From Symbiodinium natans (lineage: Eukaryota > Sar > Dinophyceae > Suessiales > Symbiodiniaceae): 64,000 nt of DNA. The notes beneath the pieces are model-generated. The model made no database searches. It worked only from the letters and a program-made list of their open reading frames with translations, and was not told the origin of the DNA. The DNA is taken from the NCBI GenBank assembly GCA_905221605.1, contig CAJNDS010002757.1:120001-184000 (forward strand), written 5' to 3'. Numbering within the stretch: the first letter of the stretch is position 1; every line of letters begins with the position of its first letter. The translations under genes were made by a program, and so were the position numbers. Shown one piece after another: positions 21,501 to 31,878 of this stretch.

Positions 21501-24500
21501 GCTCCCCCACCGCGCTGGAGGCGGTGGCCGAGCCCTCCTCCGTCCCGCGCTTCAGGGACCTGCAGGAGGCCGAGGCAGCCTCCTCCCCATCACTTGCAGA
21601 CGAGCCATCCTGCTCTCCGTCTTCGCCGCGCCTTGGCAAAGGGAAACACACCGCACCCTCTTCTCAAAAAACAAAGTTCAGGTCTGAAAACTGGCAGGAA
21701 AGGGTTCTTGCTGAACATTTTCTAGGTACCGTGTCTGGTCCTTGAAACCTCAGACCTTCACATCCCAAAACCCCAGCCCTGTTCAGAGCCCCAGGGCCCT
21801 ACACACATTCTCTGGGAACGCCCAACTTGCAGGCCTTCAGTGACCTGCCACGCAACTTCGCCTCAAACTCTACTGTAGAGTTCATGAACTTTTTTTACCC
21901 AGGACTGGTAAGGAGGTGCAAGGAAAAGCACACTAACCCCGAAATCACCACACCCCTAGACCCCCAAAAGGCGCGATAGTTCCAGCCTCGACACTTTGCT
22001 TTGTCCCGATGTCGCGAACTGCCCGCCTCCTCACCATCCGAGTCACTGGATGCCCTGAAGGAATCGGGGTTTCAGGGTTTGAGGGCTCTGCTTTTGCCAC
22101 ATTCACGGGCATATACGGGCATGTTCGGGGGCCTAAACCATCCTCTCAGCCTGCATGAAGCCACAAACCATGCTCAGCCCTAAGCCCTGATCCCGAAATT
22201 ACAGCTACTAGCAGCTAATACTCCGGAAAATTTAGCTACTAGTAGCTAATACTCCTGAGAAAGTCTAGTAGCTAATACTCCTGAAAGTCTAGCTACTAGT
22301 AGCTACGACTCCTTACGTGTGGAGCCGTGGGGTCAATGACTTCTAGCTTGAGGGCCTTGGTTCATGCGAGGGCCCACGTTCCCTGAGGTTACCCCGACTT
22401 TTTGCAGCTAGGCTGGCGGATGGGTCTTACGCCCTAAGCCCTAAGCTCTCAGGCCCTACAAGGCCTGTGTAAGTCCCCAATAATAGGCCCATCGTCAGCT
22501 GAGTGTGTTGAGAAATTTCACCGCCCCTGATCAAAAATGTTGCCTACTGACATTGAAACGCCCCAGAAGACCTGAAGAACAGGCTCCCATCCTCGATGGG
22601 TTCAGGGCCTTCAGGGATAAAACGCCCTAAAAGCCACGAACCGAAGATTCCACCCTTCCAGGCTTATCAGGCCAGGGGGGCTCTGAGTCAGACGACCAAC
22701 CGTCCATCTCAGCCGGCTCGATGTCCTGGCCATCCTTTTCAGGGCGCCACCCTACCTATTCTTAGGGGTTCAGGGGTTACGGGTTTAGGGTTTAGGGGTT
22801 TAGGGGTTTAGGGGTTTAGGGGTTTAGGGGTTTAGGGGTTTAGGGGTTTAGGGGTTTAGGGGTTTAGGGGTTTAGGGGTTTGGGGGTTTAGGGGTTTAGG
22901 GGTTTAGGGGTTTAGGGGTTTAAGGGTTCAGGGGTTTAGGGGTTTAGGGGTTTAGGGGTTCGGGTTTAGGGTTTTAGGGTTTCCTTCCCCGAACCCTCGC
23001 CACCAAGGCGAAGTCATCAAGACAGCCCTCTAGGTCACTACTTAGTTCTCCAATACCTAGGGGTTTTAAAGGTTAACCTTTGGGATTATAAGGGGAATGT
23101 ATTAACCCAAAAAGGTTAAAGGTTGCCTACTCTACTACTAAGACTAGGTGACCCAATGTCGGAGGAACCTAAGTACACCAGTCAACTGCGGGGCATCGCA
23201 GGAAAGAGCCCAATGTGAAGGGCTTGCAGCTGAGGACCCTCAGATGATTTACGGTATAGGACAACGTACCCAAAAAAAGCAAAGGCCCTGGTCCTACATG
23301 CGGATGTTACAGGAGCTCCCCTACACCTAGACGCCCAGTAGTCAGACTCAAGATTTTTGACCGCGCTGCTGCATCGGCCATCACCTACAGCATCAACCCT
23401 TTGGGGGTTTAGGGTTTAGGGTGTAGGGTTTAGGGTTTACGGTGTAGGGTTTAGGGTTCAGGGTTCAGGGTTTAGGGTCTAGGGTCTAGGGTTTAGGGTT
23501 TAGGGTTGATAAGGGTTTAGGGCCCGGAGTCGATTGGGGCCTCCCCGCTGATGTACTCCCTCAGTGCGGACGCTTCCTTCTCCTGGGCTTAGGGCCTTTC
23601 GGGCCCTGAGCGGTCTGGGGGGAGGTTTAGGGTTTAGGGTTTAGGGTTTAGGGTTTAGGGTTTAGGGTTTAGGGTTTAGGGTTTAGGGTTTAGGGCTAGG
23701 GTTTAGGTTTGGGGGGGGGGGGGGGGGGGGGGGGGTGGGGGTGGGTTCCTTCAGACCTTGGGTTGTGTTTCGGCTTAGGGCTTTGTAGGGCCTTAGGCTT
23801 TCAGGGCCTGGAGCAGGCAGTTGCAACAAGGTGTCCTCAGCCCTGCGCATTTCGCCGCTGGGACTCTTGTAGTCCGTAAGAATTGGGTGGGATTGTTTCA
23901 TATGGGTTTAGGGTTTAGGGTTCAGGGTTTAGGGTTCAGGGTTTAGGGTTTAGGGTTTAGGGTTTAGGGACCTCTACAGAAGCAAATTCGGTACTAACGG
24001 CTTCTTGAAGTCCGGATGAATCGGCTAAGATTATTTCTTGACTGGTTGTAGACTTCGAGGCAAACAAAAGCGGTACTCTTTGATCTCTTCGACTGGGTAA
24101 ACATCCAACCTGATTCCAGTTCCGCTGCCTTGCTCTCCATGCTGCGTAAGATATAGGGGCCTTAATGATTAGAAGAGGCTTTGGGGGGGGTTACTATAGC
24201 ATAAATGTAAAGGGACCTTAAGGGGATGCTACTAGTAATGATTCCGACCCCTGTTTTATGCGACGCGGAGTTTGTGATGTGCTTCCGGCAAGTCGAAAAC
24301 CACCTGATTAGGGGCCCAAAAAAACACACATAAATGCCAGGATTCTACAAGCCTGGTTTTTCCAAAATCGCCCTCATAGGGGCACGTATACCCCAACAGT
24401 AGGATCCTGATGTTTACGTGGTTGTCGGGGCCCCGAATAGCTGCTGTTCTAGCTTGCGCTGCTTCATCAAGGCCCTTCAAGCCCTCACACAGGCGGCTGT

Positions 24501-27500
24501 GCGCGTGTCCCTAAACCCCAAACCCTATATAAACTCTAAACCCTAAACCCTAAACCCTAAACCCTGAACGTCCAGACCAAACTCCTCGAAACCTGATGAA
24601 CACAAAACATCTAGATCTTACAGCCCGACATCTCTGCCGCCCAAGCTTCCACCTCATCGATGTGCTCCACCAAGACTTTCAGCGCCTGCGCGTGTAGGTT
24701 AGGAGCTTACCATTCATGTGCTGAGGGTGGCGAGTCTGGAACCGGGCGCCTAGTATTCAAGAAGCCTGCCACATCATTGGAGACCCCAAGCTGTATACCG
24801 GTGAAGCAGACACCTGTCTTCAACGTACGCTATGCAACTGCCCGAGCAAACACCTGACCAAAATCCGAAGGCCCCAATTAAATCTGCAGGCATGAGCAAG
24901 GTAGGGTCCTAAGTACGATAAACGGACGGACGGACTCCAACACCCTAACCCTAAACCCTAAACCCTAAACCCTAAACCCTAAACCCTAAACCCTAAACCC
25001 TAAACTCCAACCCTGGACCAGTGCTCCTCATGCTAAGAACCAGCCTGCTACTTGACAGGCCCTCGGCACAAGCCTTGGTTCCTCCATGAACCGACTTAAG
25101 CACAGAATCTCATTTACTTTTCAACCTTCAATTCTTCCAAAAAACCCACAAAAAATGTCTCAACAGACGAGTCTTGAGGGAGCTTGCCTTGGGAACCATC
25201 TTCTTCACCTGCGCCCATCTTTTTGGGGCTTGAGTGCCCCGATCTTCAGCCAGAAGGAAGGAACATTCCTGGGGCGAACACGACTTGTTCAAGTGGGCGA
25301 AGCTTCATGTGGGTTCCGGTCTCGCCCTATTGGCCACTTTGCCGCCAGCAAGGACATGAACAACGCAAAAGGACAACCCGCCCACGGAGGGTGGGCGTGC
25401 AGTCCGATTTGATGCCAGCCCTGCTGAGTATCTGCTTTGCGCCACTTGGCGAAGCAACTCTAAAACACCAGGCTACCACCAAAAAGCAAGCTCAAGCCTA
25501 AGAATCCAGGCTTATCGTAAGAATACAGGCCACCCCCCTTGTAAATACCCGGCACTCTGCTGTTCCGCACAGCAAAACTTCCTCAGGATGCTTCTCGCCG
25601 GCCTGCTTTCAACATATGCCACTCCCGTACACCGTGCTGGCCATTTTAAGGACGACGCCCGTCATGTTGTGGCCACGCCTCACTTCACCATTCACGTCGC
25701 TTGCAGACGCGACGCGTCCCAGAACCTGCGATATCTGCGAACTGCAACTTCCACTTGGCGGAGTTCCGTATGCTTGGACGGTGGGGGACTTGCTGCGGCC
25801 ACTTGCCGGCCATTCGCTGGAGCTGTTTGAGACTGGGTTGCTCTCCGACCCGTCTTCGGAGAAGTGCTGCACGAAAGCAGGCGGCTTATGTGATTTCAGC
25901 CCGGAAGCCTGTCGACTCACGCTTTGGAGCATGGAACGGGTTCTATTGTTGCAGGATGCGCACATGACCGCCGCACGATGCCAAAGAGGCAGCAAAGTTG
26001 AGGGTACGTGGTTCATCCCCTCGATCCACGCTGCATGGGTGCTCGAGCTACATTTGCTCAGTGTTTAACGTTTAGGCTCTTTGGGGTTGTAGACGTTAGG
26101 GCTTTTCAGGTTTCAGGGTTTAGGGCTTTAGGGTTTCGGGGTTGAGGGAGCAGGCGCTCAAAGCGACGCCCTTGCTGTCATCATCAGAAGCAGATCTCAC
26201 TTAACCAGCTAGTTCCGCTCAACTGGACACATCGACATCACTCTGCAATGACAAAAACAGTACGAGTATCAACAAATATCCCGGAAGACTAAACGTATCA
26301 CTAAAGAACCAAGGTGTGATTTAAGGCGCACAATATACAGATCATTTATAAATTAAGAAACATTTGGGTTTTTGGAGGTCATTTGAAATAGCAATGCATA
26401 CACAGCAGCTTGCTGTATGGTTTAGGGAGTTTTAGGGTGCGTCCTACAAAACAGGCTTCTGGTTTAGGGTTTAGGCGGCACCATGCCAACACACGAACAT
26501 ATGTATTACATATATATATATATATATATACATACAATTTTCTTCAATCCCAGACTCTGGCACCAGAACCCTCTAAAACCCTTTAAACCCTTCTTACACC
26601 CTCGCATTCAGTGGGAGCTCGCCGTCGGCCAGATTCTGCTCGAAGAAGTCGCGCCACTGATCAAAGGTGATTTCGAGTGTTGAGGCCGCATTCCCAAGGG
26701 AGGCAATCATCCGGAATACCTTTCGAGGCGTTCTCATTTGGGTCGAAGATAGGGCCTGTTCTGAGGCACTCTCGGGTTTATCCTCTTTGGTTGTTCTTGC
26801 TTTTGAGGTCTTTGGTTGGGCTTTTCTTTGTCGCACAGCTTCGAGGATCAGAAATGCAAACATGCTCTTGCCGGCAAGGGCACCTTTTTACTCGGAATGT
26901 TTGTGGCCTCCTGCACGTCGATTCGAACTGTGGCAAAAACCGTCTGCCACTGACCTCTCGTGATCTTCCCCTTGCGGTTGTAGTCGAAGTTGCAGAAAGC
27001 TCTCCTCAGCGCAGCGGATAATACGGCGCCCATTCTTTTTCGGACGCTTCAAAAAGGGATTGGGAGAAGAAAATACCAGACGACATGCGCTGACAGGGCA
27101 GAAATGCACTCGGCCCGGGTGATGCGATTGAAACACTGGTATGGGCGCTTTTGACCCTACAGGCTGCTGAAATTGACGGGAAACCGACCAGAGAAGATAG
27201 TTTTTCTGATGTCTGAATTCAAAGCACCCAGCCGTTAAAGCAATAAACAGAGAAAGAGTCAATCAGCTCCACAAAAGAAGAGTCTGGTTTGGGCTTTCGA
27301 TGCTCACGCTCGCACAGGGCAGGCAAGGCTTCAAGGTTTCGGTCCACTGGCCCCCCTCAACCAACACACCACCCAACAAGCAGCAACGGGATATCGGTAG
27401 TAGCTCAGCCGGGGGATGGTGGGGGGAGGGGGAGGGGAGGGGGAGGGAGGGCAGGCGGGGGGAGGGAGGGGAGGGGGAAGGGGAGGGGAGGGGGAGGGGA

Positions 27501-29636
27501 GTGGGAGGGGGGGGAGGGAGGGGAGGGGAGGGGAGAGGGGGAGGGGGGAGGGGAGGGGGGAGGGGAGGGGGAACAAAGTTAGGCTTAAAGCTCCTTTTTG
27601 GGGTTGAAGCTGGCGCGGGGGCTGCTCTGCATATGCCCGGCAGGTGCAAGTGTCACATCGGTGTATTTGTGTGTAGCTTCCAGGGGAATCTATTGGTGAT
27701 TACGTAGTCTCGTGTACCAGGCATACGAAAACAACGATATGAGCAGCCGCAAAAAATCTTATGTAAATGCTAATTAAAAAATCATGGGGTATCGCTTTTG
27801 GGGGGGGCCCTATCGCTTTATGGGACTTTAACTCAATGTTGCTACGAAAACCTATCGCTTTACTGCATATGAGACCCGAAACCTGCAACCCTACCGTGAA
27901 AACTCTTGAATTCCTAAACCCGTTCCTTTCTTCAGGACCTATAAACAAATCCATATCCTAAACCTCGAACCCTCAACCTGGGCCAGGGCCTTTGCCCAGC
28001 TCTTCGGGTGGCCAAATGGGTATCGTAGGGTTATCGCTTTGAGTATCGCTCTGGAATAACACCCAGCCTCGCATTGTTGCAGAACGACTTCTAGGTTCAA
28101 GATTCAGGGTATCGCTTTTGGGGGGGGCCTATCGCTTTCCGAGGTTTCAGGCATGACATAAGGTTATTATCTCCGCCACAAGAAACCTCCTGCAACGTAA
28201 TAAATGCGGTCGCTCATATAAAGGTCTTCACAGTCTTGCCAAGGCTCTCCAAAGAACCAAACCGATTCACCAGCATTGCAGCAAGCTTCCCTATGCCCGG
28301 CGGCAGGCCGTCTGCGAAGTTCGTGTGCTCCTCCATTTCGGCTGCAGACTCCTCGCGGATTGCTCCCCAGGCTTTTGCAGCCTCTACGACCTGCTGGGAT
28401 GCCCCAGTCTGGGCAGGCGCAGCCGTAAGCGACTCCAAGACAGACGTTGGCGCCGGCGCTCCGAAGGCCCCCTGCACGAAAGAAAACAAACCAGAAGCAG
28501 CAACAGCAACGAACAGCAACAAACAGAAACAAACAGAAACAAACAGTTAGAAACAGACAAACAAACAAATTATTTTACTTCGAACATCCCCACCCTCTCT
28601 TGGTAGAGATACTCTGCTCCAGGGACACTCTGGGCCGGGGACACTCTGGGGTTGGGCAGTCCAGGGAGACTGGGGTTGGGCACTCCAGGGAAACTCCAGG
28701 TCGGCACCCCGGGGACACTCTGCAAAGTCTGGGTTGGGCACTCCAGGGAGACTCTGGGGCTGGGCACCCCGGCAACACTCTGAAATTGGACAATCCAGGC
28801 AGAATTTGGGGTTGGGCACTCTCGATGGGCACGCCAGGGACACTTTGGGTTGGGCACTCCAGGGATGAGCGAGGAGTAGACCGGGCGAGGAGAAGAGTTT
28901 CGGGGGAGGAGAAGAGTTGAGCTTAAAATCCTAACAACCCCACACCGAGGGTGGGAAACAATATCAAGCAAACAAACAATCAAACAACCAAACAAACAGT
29001 ATCAAACAAACAAACCAAACCACACCAACACCAGCACCTATACCCGCACCAAACAATGGGAGTTTACAGGACACTTAAGGTATAAAGATTAAAGGTTGCA
29101 GCTGTGTCGGCCTCCAGTTCTTCGGCATCGGTCTTTGCCTTGGACTGGATTTTGTACCATCCCTTCCAGGTCCGCGCGTCCGTCGAACTGCTGGCAGCAT
29201 TGACCTTGAGATCCAGCTCGCCATCATCAAACAACTCATCCAGGTTTCCCGCCTTGCTGCCTGGCGAGGGTGAAAGGTTCGGGCTTCTAGCATTTTGTTG
29301 GCCCCGAAGTGCCAACCAGAACCATACGCCCTACACATCTGGGGCACGTATGCATCGCAGTAGATGATTGGGCCGTGCCAATTTCACGAGAAGTTCTACC
29401 TGCCCCCGCAGAAAAGGAACTGCAATTGAGGGTCTAGAATTCGGTGCCAGCTTTCAGAAGGCTAGGGCACAACATTCACAACACAGGCCGCCTCTGCTCC
29501 CTTGCGGCAGGGCTGTGCTGGCCCTCTGACTGGGTGGGAGGTTGCTTAGGCGCACGGAGTTCCGGTTGATGCTGCGCTCACTCGGGCTCAACTTGGCATC
29601 CTCTTCGGGAGGCTTGATGTTGGCCATGGCGTGAAC
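18442..29636 (-). CDS. Gene 5: long multi-exon gene with degenerate EF-hands
   Basis: Minus-strand exons in order: 29636-29492, 29260-29112, 28471-28240, 27135-27085, 27033-26884, 26719-26600, 24685-24622, 24474-24418, 21631-21286, 21054-20967, roughly 20235-20180, 19829-19702, 19361-19251 and 18512-18442 (TGA). Phase-consistent joins: 29636 to 29260 to 28471; 27033 to 26719; 21631 to 21054; 19829 to 19361 to 18512. Others are grouped by position and may hide a second gene. The exons at 27033/26719 and 19829/19361/18512 encode two related EF-hand-type pairs (RAF..FD.N...KIT, then .IF.RM and W..FF), suggesting an internal duplication. Key loop residues are missing, so calcium binding is doubtful. 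An ATG at 29627 could be the start. If single, the gene is intron-dominated, with MITEs and many TTTAGGG tracts in its introns. Confidence 0.5.
19251..19361 (-). CDS. Gene 5 exon: linker and second EF-hand half
   Basis: The acceptor is GAAGCCCTGACAG and the donor CCA|GCGCCC (GC type). It reads ILLLHVDTEKLTGLKPSQIF, then YRMDTCTEAPPSGTIT. A DxxxE...SGTIT loop is recognisable but carries a three-residue insertion. Both joins are phase-consistent. Confidence 0.6.
19702..19829 (-). CDS. Gene 5 exon: first EF-hand
   Basis: The acceptor is GTGGTGCAAG and the donor ACAG|GTGGGG. It contains FKRAFRWFDFNCSKKITNVT. Loop position 6 is Lys instead of Gly and position 12 is Thr instead of Glu, so calcium binding is probably lost. 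Confidence 0.6.
20058..20174. mobile_element. Possible GGTACC-type TIR element
   Basis: The ends TTTCC.AAAATAGGGTACTC and the complement of GGGTACCCCCTTTTTTGGAA are inverted and related to the ends of 32322-32421. Similar end sequences near 8580 and 35257 may be relics. Confidence 0.35.
20284..20361. repeat. Interstitial (TTTAGGG)n tract
   Basis: Eleven perfect units upstream (in minus sense) of the exon near 20235. Confidence 0.95.
20967..21054 (-). CDS. Gene 5 exon
   Basis: The acceptor is ACCCCGTCAG; phase 0. It reads VMKAFQERDDTAIAQLNDDE, then LQALAETRS. It joins in phase to the end of 21286-21631. The donor is unclear (GT or GC after ACTCGG). Confidence 0.55.
21286..21631 (-). CDS. Gene 5 exon, Ser/Glu/Ala-rich
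   Basis: The acceptor is CCCTTTGCCAAG. One carried base and 115 codons lead to AAG|GTGGGG. The peptide is low-complexity and acidic (SSASDGEEAASAS, DDSSSDSEAEGAAAE) and ends in a basic ARRVNRDK. Likely a disordered linker. Confidence 0.6.
22202..22311. repeat. AGCTACTAGTAGCTAATACTCC tandem repeat
   Basis: About four degenerate copies of a unit of 27-40 bases. Each contains the palindrome AGCTACTAGTAGCT. Confidence 0.8.
22745..22985. repeat. Homogeneous 8-mer (TTTAGGGG)n tract
   Basis: More than 20 units of the 8-base variant TTTAGGGG with very few 7-base units. This differs from the canonical 7-mer tracts elsewhere and suggests expansion from one variant unit. Confidence 0.9.
23041..23142. 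mobile_element. 102-bp MITE family, copy B
   Basis: The same length and structure as copies A and C. It is flanked by ACTA at 23037-23040 and 23143-23146. Confidence 0.8.
23627..23709. repeat. (TTTAGGG)n tract next to a poly-G run
   Basis: Ten or more units followed within a few bases by about 24 G (23712-23735). Neighbouring tracts lie at 23403-23515 and 23903-23970. Confidence 0.95.
24153..24254. mobile_element. GGGGCC-terminus MITE, copy 2
   Basis: Starts ATAGGGGCCTTAATGATTAG and ends GACCCCTGT. It aligns with 5629-5737 along its length. No target duplication is evident. Confidence 0.45.
24418..24474 (-). CDS. Small exon, frame ambiguous
   Basis: The acceptor is GGGCTTGAAG and the donor CAC|GTAAAC. 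Phase 0 gives GLDEAAQARTAAIRGPDNH. A shifted frame gives LMKQRKLEQQLFGAP, equally protein-like. Confidence 0.4.
24622..24685 (-). CDS. Gene 5 region exon, helical
   Basis: The acceptor is ACACGCGCAG; 21 codons plus one base lead to GTAAGA. It reads ALKVLVEHIDEVEAWAAEMS. Confidence 0.5.
25640..25917 (-). CDS. Possible Ser-rich exon(s)
   Basis: The minus strand has acceptors GTGAGTCGACAG and GCTTTCGTGCAG, then HFSEDGSESNPVSNSSSEWP and further Ser-rich sequence. The plus strand is also open here (CDICELQLPLGG...), so the strand is uncertain. Confidence 0.3.
26600..26719 (-). CDS. Gene 5 exon: second half of the upstream EF-hand pair
   Basis: The acceptor is ACGCCTCGAAAG; exactly 40 codons, phase 0, lead to AGG|GTGTAAG. 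The peptide VFRMIASLGNAASTLEITFD then QWRDFFEQNL aligns with the IFYRM...TIT..KW.FFFSG of the exons at 19361 and 18512. Confidence 0.6.
26884..27033 (-). CDS. Gene 5 exon: upstream EF-hand
   Basis: Contains LRRAFCNFDYNRKGKITRGQ. The loop DYNRKGKITRGQ keeps Asp1, Asn3, Gly6 and Ile8 but has Gln at position 12. The donor AAG|GTGCCC joins in phase 0 to 26719. The acceptor is uncertain because two frames are open; the EF-hand similarity decides the frame. Confidence 0.55.
27085..27135 (-). CDS. Small exon with an EF-hand-like end
   Basis: The acceptor is GCCCATACCAG; 17 codons lead to CAT|GTCGTC. It reads CFNRITRAECISALSAH, resembling the second half of an EF-hand loop and helix. Confidence 0.4.
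27417..27573. repeat. Polypurine GGGGAGGG tract
   Basis: 157 bases of almost pure G with single A. It could form triplex or G-quadruplex structures. A shorter relative lies at 41652-41725. Long Gly/Arg/Glu or Pro/Ser/Leu frames through it are artefacts. Confidence 0.9.
27786..28138. repeat. Clustered TATCGCTTT motifs
   Basis: Seven TATCGCT motifs in 350 bases. A segment of about 30 bases (GGTATCGCTTTTGGGGGGG then CCTATCGCTTT) is repeated almost exactly at 27787 and 28108. Confidence 0.7.
28240..28471 (-). CDS. Gene 5 exon
   Basis: The acceptor TTTTCTTTCGTGCAG is strong; 77 codons plus one base lead to a GCAAGA donor. The peptide starts GAFGAPAPTSVLESL and contains EEHTNFADGLPPGIGKLAAM. Upstream open sequence that looks like a signal peptide is intron read-through. 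It joins in phase 0 to 29112-29260. Confidence 0.6.
28612..28868. repeat. Minisatellite, unit about 25-35 bp
   Basis: Eight or nine degenerate units containing GGTTGGGCACTCCAGGGA and ACACTCTGG. The C/A-rich stretch at 28490-28560 borders it. Confidence 0.8.
29112..29260 (-). CDS. Gene 5 exon
   Basis: The acceptor is CACCCTCGCCAG. Two bases complete a Gly codon, then 49 codons follow (SKAGNLDELFDDGELDLKVN ...) to GAG|GCCGAC. It is phase-consistent with 29492-29636 upstream and 28240-28471 downstream. Confidence 0.6.
29492..29636 (-). CDS. Gene 5 exon, possible N-terminus
   Basis: The acceptor is CGTCCCTGAG; 48 codons plus one base lead to a GAG|GCGGCC donor. An ATG at 29627 gives MANIKPPEEDAKLSPSERSI and so on, which could be the true start. 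A short coding-like segment TSVKDEKEQAAE (29701-29665) lies just upstream but does not join in phase. Confidence 0.55.
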
Positions 29637-30327
29637 CTCAGGGACGGCTCCGCACCCCCCGAACCTTCAGCAGCTTGCTCCTTTTCATCCTTGACAGAGG
29701 TCTTGGGCCCGAACACACATTCCAGCCACCAGCCTCATTGTTAAGAATCAAAGGTGCCTCTTTCAAGAGAGGGAGGGGGGGGGGAGCGTTGCTCCAATAT
29801 AAGCTCGAAACCCACGAAGCCTTTAAGGAGAGCGCTCGGAGCGGGACAACCCTACAAGCGCCTGGTTGGAGACCACCGTCCACCTCCGGCCCCGGCGCGC
29901 GAAGCCACCGGGTCCGGGGGCCGTCGTCGCCGCCTGCTGAATGGACCTGCTGAGGGGTTTAGGGTTTAGGGTTAGGGTTTAGGGTTCCCTTGGGGTTCGG
30001 GTCTATTTCTTCTGCCATACAGTAGGGTTCGTCAGGTTTCTGTGCATCAACGCTTGGAGCAAGTGTTGGGGTCGTGTATTGTGGGACGGGCCCGAGATTC
30101 CTTGGGCGTCCCTTTGCCCAGACATCTTACGCGGGCTGGGGACCGGAAGTGCCATGCTGACTCCTGCGCGGCACAGACAGGCAGACCGCAGAGCTACAGT
30201 CAATCAGCGAGCACTCATCAGCAGCCCTTGTCCTATACCCAGCAGCTCGAATCCCAGCGTAACCCATGTACTGTTTTTCTTTTGAACCAAGACTCTCTGC
30301 ATGGAACCCTAAACCCTAAACCCCTGC

Positions 30328-30435
30328 CAAGAGGCTGAGTCTGCTCAAAGATCTTCATGAATTTCGAGGCATCTGGAGCACGGAGGGCCGTGCGGGAGGG
30401 AGGTGTGGGCATGCCCACCTGCGCACTCGCCAAAC
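30328..30435 (-). CDS. Exon, donor followed by a telomere-type tract
   Basis: The acceptor is GAGCAAGCTGAG and the donor TTG|GCAGGGGTTTAGGG. It contains LASAQVGMPTPPSRTALRAP, then DASKFMKIFEQTQPL. Product unknown. Confidence 0.5.
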
Positions 30436-30836
30436 CTCAGCTTGCTCGAGGTTGCCTTCAAGGTTTCTGCTCTTGGGCAGGAGGCTTTGTAGAGGTAGGT
30501 GTGTGTGTGTGTGTGTTTTATTTTATTACTACTAGAACTGTTGTGTTGTTGTTCAATGATGATGTTTATTTTTTTTTTGGGGGGGGGGGGGGGGGTGTGA
30601 ATGAACTAGGGATTGTGCACTCCCAGCTTTCGGGTGCTAAAAGTCAGGCTTTACGGTAGATCTTGCCACCCGTGGAGCTGGACGAACCCCTGCGCTGGGA
30701 ACGGCAAGCTGTTCGAAGGATGTGGTCGTGTCTTCGGCCCTTGATGGAGATCAGGCCCAGCAAAGCAACAAAAAGCAAGAGGGCAACCCTAAACCCTAAA
30801 CCCTGAACCCTATGGTTTGGGTAAAGGAAGGTAAGC

Positions 30837-30899
30837 CTCCCAAGATCGTTGACAAATCAACTGCCTTGGCGTATCTGGTGGGCACCGAGAACGTACGCA
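30837..30899 (-). CDS. Exon
   Basis: The acceptor is AAAGCATTACAG and the donor GAG|GCTTAC. It reads RTFSVPTRYAKAVDLSTILG. A second frame is also open. Confidence 0.45.
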
Positions 30900-31273
30900 C
30901 TGTAATGCTTTGTCCTATTCCGTTTCTGTTTCCTTCATCCGCCACTTGTGACACATGTTCTCTGTTGCGCACTTGATGTTTCGAACCGCTGAGATGCCTC
31001 ATCTCTTTTGTATTGGTCTACTCGTTCGTGCAGAGCAAGCAGTCATTGGACATCATTGGACGTATGACAAGGCCGAATTCGCCAGGCAGCAGTTGGATGT
31101 GCCTTCCACATGCTTCGCTCGGCGAGCTGGAAAGCTCCCCCCCCCCCCCCCCCCCCCCCTCCTAGCAGCTCGCCAGGGCAGCACGGGAAGCCAGACCGCA
31201 CCTCCAAGACTGCTTAAACAGTGTAGCCACCACCGAGTCACCGACAGGAGCATTAGGGCATCTGCCGCAACAC

Positions 31274-31388
31274 CTTGGAGCAATGTCGCGCCCTAAGGGC
31301 AGTTGGCCCAGTAGTGGCCTCTTGGAGAAGAAGCACGGAGTCTGGTTTTTGTTTAAAGAGCTCTTGCACTCTCAAGTGCTCCAGCACA
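31274..31388 (-). CDS. Exon, helical
   Basis: The acceptor is GTGCTGGAG. One carried base and 38 codons lead to AAG|GTGTTG. It reads VLEHLRVQELFKQKPDSVLL, then LQEATTGPTALRARHCSK. Confidence 0.5.
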
Positions 31389-31830
31389 CTCCAGCACATG
31401 CCGGAATGTGGCTGTGCATGGCGAGCGGCACCACAAAAACTCGGACAGCAGGGACGCAATTACAAGTACTAGTGGGGCGGATACCCAAGGCCCGATTGCA
31501 ATCATGAGTCAGATGTGCTGCAGAGGAACTCCCGATAGGGTGGTCCAACATATCGGAGAGAGAGAGAGGGGGGGAAGGGAGAGAATGAGAAGGAATGGGA
31601 CATAGCAGTCAGGAATGGAGTGCATCCACCACAGAAGGGCTGAGTGGCGACATGTGGCATGTTTCGCCAGCAGGCTGGAGGTCCGATCATAAATCAACAG
31701 CTGCCAGAAGAAGGAAACTAATTATATCCAATCTACCACACCACCATATGCCTTGCTGTAATGTAATAGAGACAAAGACATGACACCCTCAACAGCAGCA
31801 GATCGGCCACCCAAAGGCCCCCCAACTCTC

Positions 31831-31878
31831 CTGAGCAGCCCAAGAAACGGGGCAAGCCGTCTTCCAGCTCCAGCAAAT
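31831..31878 (-). CDS. Possible short exon
   Basis: The acceptor is TTAACCCAGAAG. It reads LLELEDGLPRFLGCS, then a possible GA-type donor. The two-base start would fit the one-base carry from 33073-33115. Confidence 0.35.

Noticed and set aside
27263-27707. Gly/Arg/Glu-rich and Pro/Ser/Leu-rich ORFs
   Set aside because: They are translations of a polypurine tract.
28472-28522. Signal peptide at the start of the 28.2-28.5 kb ORF
   Set aside because: The hydrophobic stretch is the T-rich intron end; a strong 3' splice site lies at 28472-28473.
28612-28868. CRISPR-like array
   Set aside because: Degenerate minisatellite with no constant repeat plus unique spacer structure, in a eukaryotic context.
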